From NCBI GenBank assembly GCA_947626225.1, contig CANQRH010000001.1, forward strand, positions 124,001 through 188,000: DNA of 64,000 bases, read 5' to 3'. Under the pieces are notes generated by a model. It was not told where the DNA came from and did no database searches. It saw only the letters and a program-made list of their open reading frames with translations. This DNA is from Candidatus Gastranaerophilales bacterium. Its GTDB lineage: Bacteria > Cyanobacteriota > Vampirovibrionia > Gastranaerophilales > Gastranaerophilaceae. This document shows, in pieces, positions 62,759 to 64,000 of the stretch (its first letter is position 1; each line of letters opens with the position of its first letter). The position numbers were made by a program, and so were the translations under genes.

Positions 62759-63771
62759 TTACTTTATCAGGTTTGAGTTTGGAAGAAATTGAACATATTA
62801 CCGACGAATTAGGTGCATCAAAGTATAGAGCGCGCCAAATTCATAACGGAATTTATTTAAAATCCGCAAAAACCATTGATGAAATGACCGATTTGTCATT
62901 AAAATTCAGAGAAGAACTCAAAAAAATTGCCGTTGTCACCGATGTTAAAATTAAAGTAAAACAGGAAAGTGCAGACGGGACATTGAAATACCTTCTTGAA
63001 TATCCTGACGGCGAATACGTTGAAACGGTTTTGATGCGGTTCGATAACCGTGCAAATTTGACTGCCTGCGTAAGCTCACAGGTCGGATGTGCCGTAAACT
63101 GCTCTTTTTGTGCGACAGGAAAACGAGGATTTATAAGAAATCTTACTTACAAAGAAATTATTGAACAGGTTTTGACAATCCAGCGCGACACGGGTTTGAA
63201 AGTCACAAATATCGTTTTTATGGGACAGGGAGAACCGCTTTTAAATCTCGACAATGTGCTTAAAGCCATGAAAATTTTTAACGAAAATTTCCAAATTGGG
63301 GCAAGACGTCTGACGGTTTCTACATCGGGAATTATTCCCGGAATTGAAAAACTGGCAGAAATTGATATGCAATCAACTCTTGCAATATCGCTTCATTCAG
63401 CTAACCATGAAACCCGTGCACGATTAATGAATATTGAAAATAAATACCCGCTTGACAAACTGCATAAAGCCTTAAAAAGCTACATTGAAAAAACAGGCAG
63501 ACGAATTACTATTGAATATCTTTTAATCAAAGATTTAAATGACACCGTTGAAAGCGCAAAACAGCTTGTTAATTACCTGAACGGTATTAAATGCAATATA
63601 AATCTGATACCATACAACCCGACCGAAAAGAACGATTACCAAAAGCCATCCGGGAATTCGGTTATGCGCTTTAAATCACTTCTTGAACAGTCGGGTAAAA
63701 AAGTTACGGTCAGATTAGAACGCGGAGCGGATATCGATGCTGCCTGCGGTCAACTCAGAGGAAAAATTTAA
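62755..63771 (+). CDS. rlmN: 23S rRNA / tRNA adenine C2-methyltransferase
   Basis: Radical SAM enzyme methylating A2503 of 23S rRNA and A37 of some tRNAs. The 338-aa protein has the CAVNCSFCATGKRGF cluster motif, GQGEPLLNLDNVLKAM, SLHSANHETRARLM and the resolving Cys region DIDAACGQLRGK near the C-terminus. The RNA-binding N-terminal domain (about 1-90) is intact. It overlaps the YkgJ gene (ATGA) and is 2 bases from dtd. Confidence 0.97.
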   Translation: MITLSGLSLEEIEHITDELGASKYRARQIHNGIYLKSAKTIDEMTDLSLKFREELKKIAVVTDVKIKVKQESADGTLKYLLEYPDGEYVETVLMRFDNRANLTACVSSQVGCAVNCSFCATGKRGFIRNLTYKEIIEQVLTIQRDTGLKVTNIVFMGQGEPLLNLDNVLKAMKIFNENFQIGARRLTVSTSGIIPGIEKLAEIDMQSTLAISLHSANHETRARLMNIENKYPLDKLHKALKSYIEKTGRRITIEYLLIKDLNDTVESAKQLVNYLNGIKCNINLIPYNPTEKNDYQKPSGNSVMRFKSLLEQSGKKVTVRLERGADIDAACGQLRGKI

Positions 63772-63773
63772 AG

Positions 63774-64000
63774 ATGAAAGCACTAATTCAGAGAGTAAAA
63801 AAAGCTTCCGTAACAATTGACGGTCAATTGTATTCGTCAATCGGTAAAGGTATTCTTGTATTTGTCGGAGTCGAAAAAACAGATGAGGAGCTTAATGCCG
63901 AAAAACTTGCCGAAAAGATATTAAAACTGCGTATATTTGAAGACGAAAACGAAAAAATGAATTTTTCCGTTACTGATGTGAAAGGCGAAATTCTGACAGT
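63774..64000 (+). CDS. dtd: D-aminoacyl-tRNA deacylase, 3' end beyond window
   Basis: ATG at 63774, in frame to the window end (75 codons). MKALIQRVKKASVTIDGQLY, then SIGKGILVFVGVEKTDEE and LRIFEDENEKMNFSV, match the N-terminal half of Dtd, which hydrolyses D-aminoacyl-tRNA. The catalytic GPFTL/GxxPF parts lie further on. It is 2 bases after rlmN, hence the same operon. Confidence 0.95.
   Translation, partial: MKALIQRVKKASVTIDGQLYSSIGKGILVFVGVEKTDEELNAEKLAEKILKLRIFEDENEKMNFSVTDVKGEILT

Overview
This is a 64 kb, AT-rich, gene-dense bacterial segment. It most resembles a non-photosynthetic, anaerobic, Gram-negative relative of the cyanobacteria, in the manner of gut Melainabacteria/Vampirovibrionia (Gastranaerophilales). 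That placement is inference. It rests on a cyanobacterial-type LdpA iron-sulfur protein, five genes or gene remnants with the leader-proximal FTLAE-type pseudopilin signature (a sixth has FSLAE), an [FeFe]-hydrogenase maturase (HydG), a reverse-type rubrerythrin, a split acyl-CoA dehydratase activase system, and Kdo synthesis (KdsA), which implies LPS. No rRNA, CRISPR array, transposase or prophage was recognised. There are two tRNAs, Gln(CTG) and Leu(GAG), both on the minus strand.

Layout. 1-4.2 kb: minus-strand speE-ribE-ribBA-GNAT cluster and a HIT protein. 4.2-6.4 kb: a serine beta-lactamase-fold gene coupled to ldpA. 6.4-11.7 kb: acyl-CoA/ACP ligase, miaB, reverse rubrerythrin, a repeat protein and an HxlR regulator. 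11.8-22.6 kb: an accessory stretch with an EF-hand/beta-rich protein, a LEA-like protein, an orphan response regulator, and a cluster of pseudopilin genes with divergent HTH regulators on either side of secA. 22.6-31.8 kb: a Wzy/ligase-like membrane protein, tmk, an inactive-looking M16 protein, an OmpA-like protein, a sigma-28-type factor, a truncated and degenerate PurH-like protein, and gyrB. 31.8-32.4 kb: a repeat-filled gap with tRNA-Gln. 32.4-43.9 kb: adk-map, DUF2229, hydG, kdsA-MBL-pheS, SIS-gatB-folP. 43.9-53.7 kb: lineage-specific small proteins, a radical SAM gene, apt, a family 2 glycosyltransferase, HU, hisS, a tyrosine-phosphatase-like protein and a frame-disrupted duplicated metalloprotease. 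53.7-64 kb: tRNA-Leu, uvrA, a membrane pyrophosphatase, another HTH/pseudopilin pair, the acyl-CoA dehydratase activase, a YkgJ-type protein, rlmN and a partial dtd.

The most interesting signal is contingency-type control of surface or secreted proteins. Four poly-G/poly-C tracts of 9-13 bases occur in this AT-rich sequence. Three lie inside 5' coding regions. A G10 tract in a prepilin leader leaves that gene in frame. A C9 tract leaves a second pseudopilin out of frame with its well-supported upstream start. A C13 tract disconnects a 453-aa double metalloprotease from its start codon, and 11 or 14 C would restore the frame. In addition, four pseudopilin genes or remnants lie head-to-head with small HTH regulators. 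Each intergenic region carries a perfect inverted repeat, and in two of them the repeat overlaps a consensus promoter of the pilin gene. Together these suggest a population of pseudopilins controlled both by dedicated repressors and by slipped-strand phase variation.
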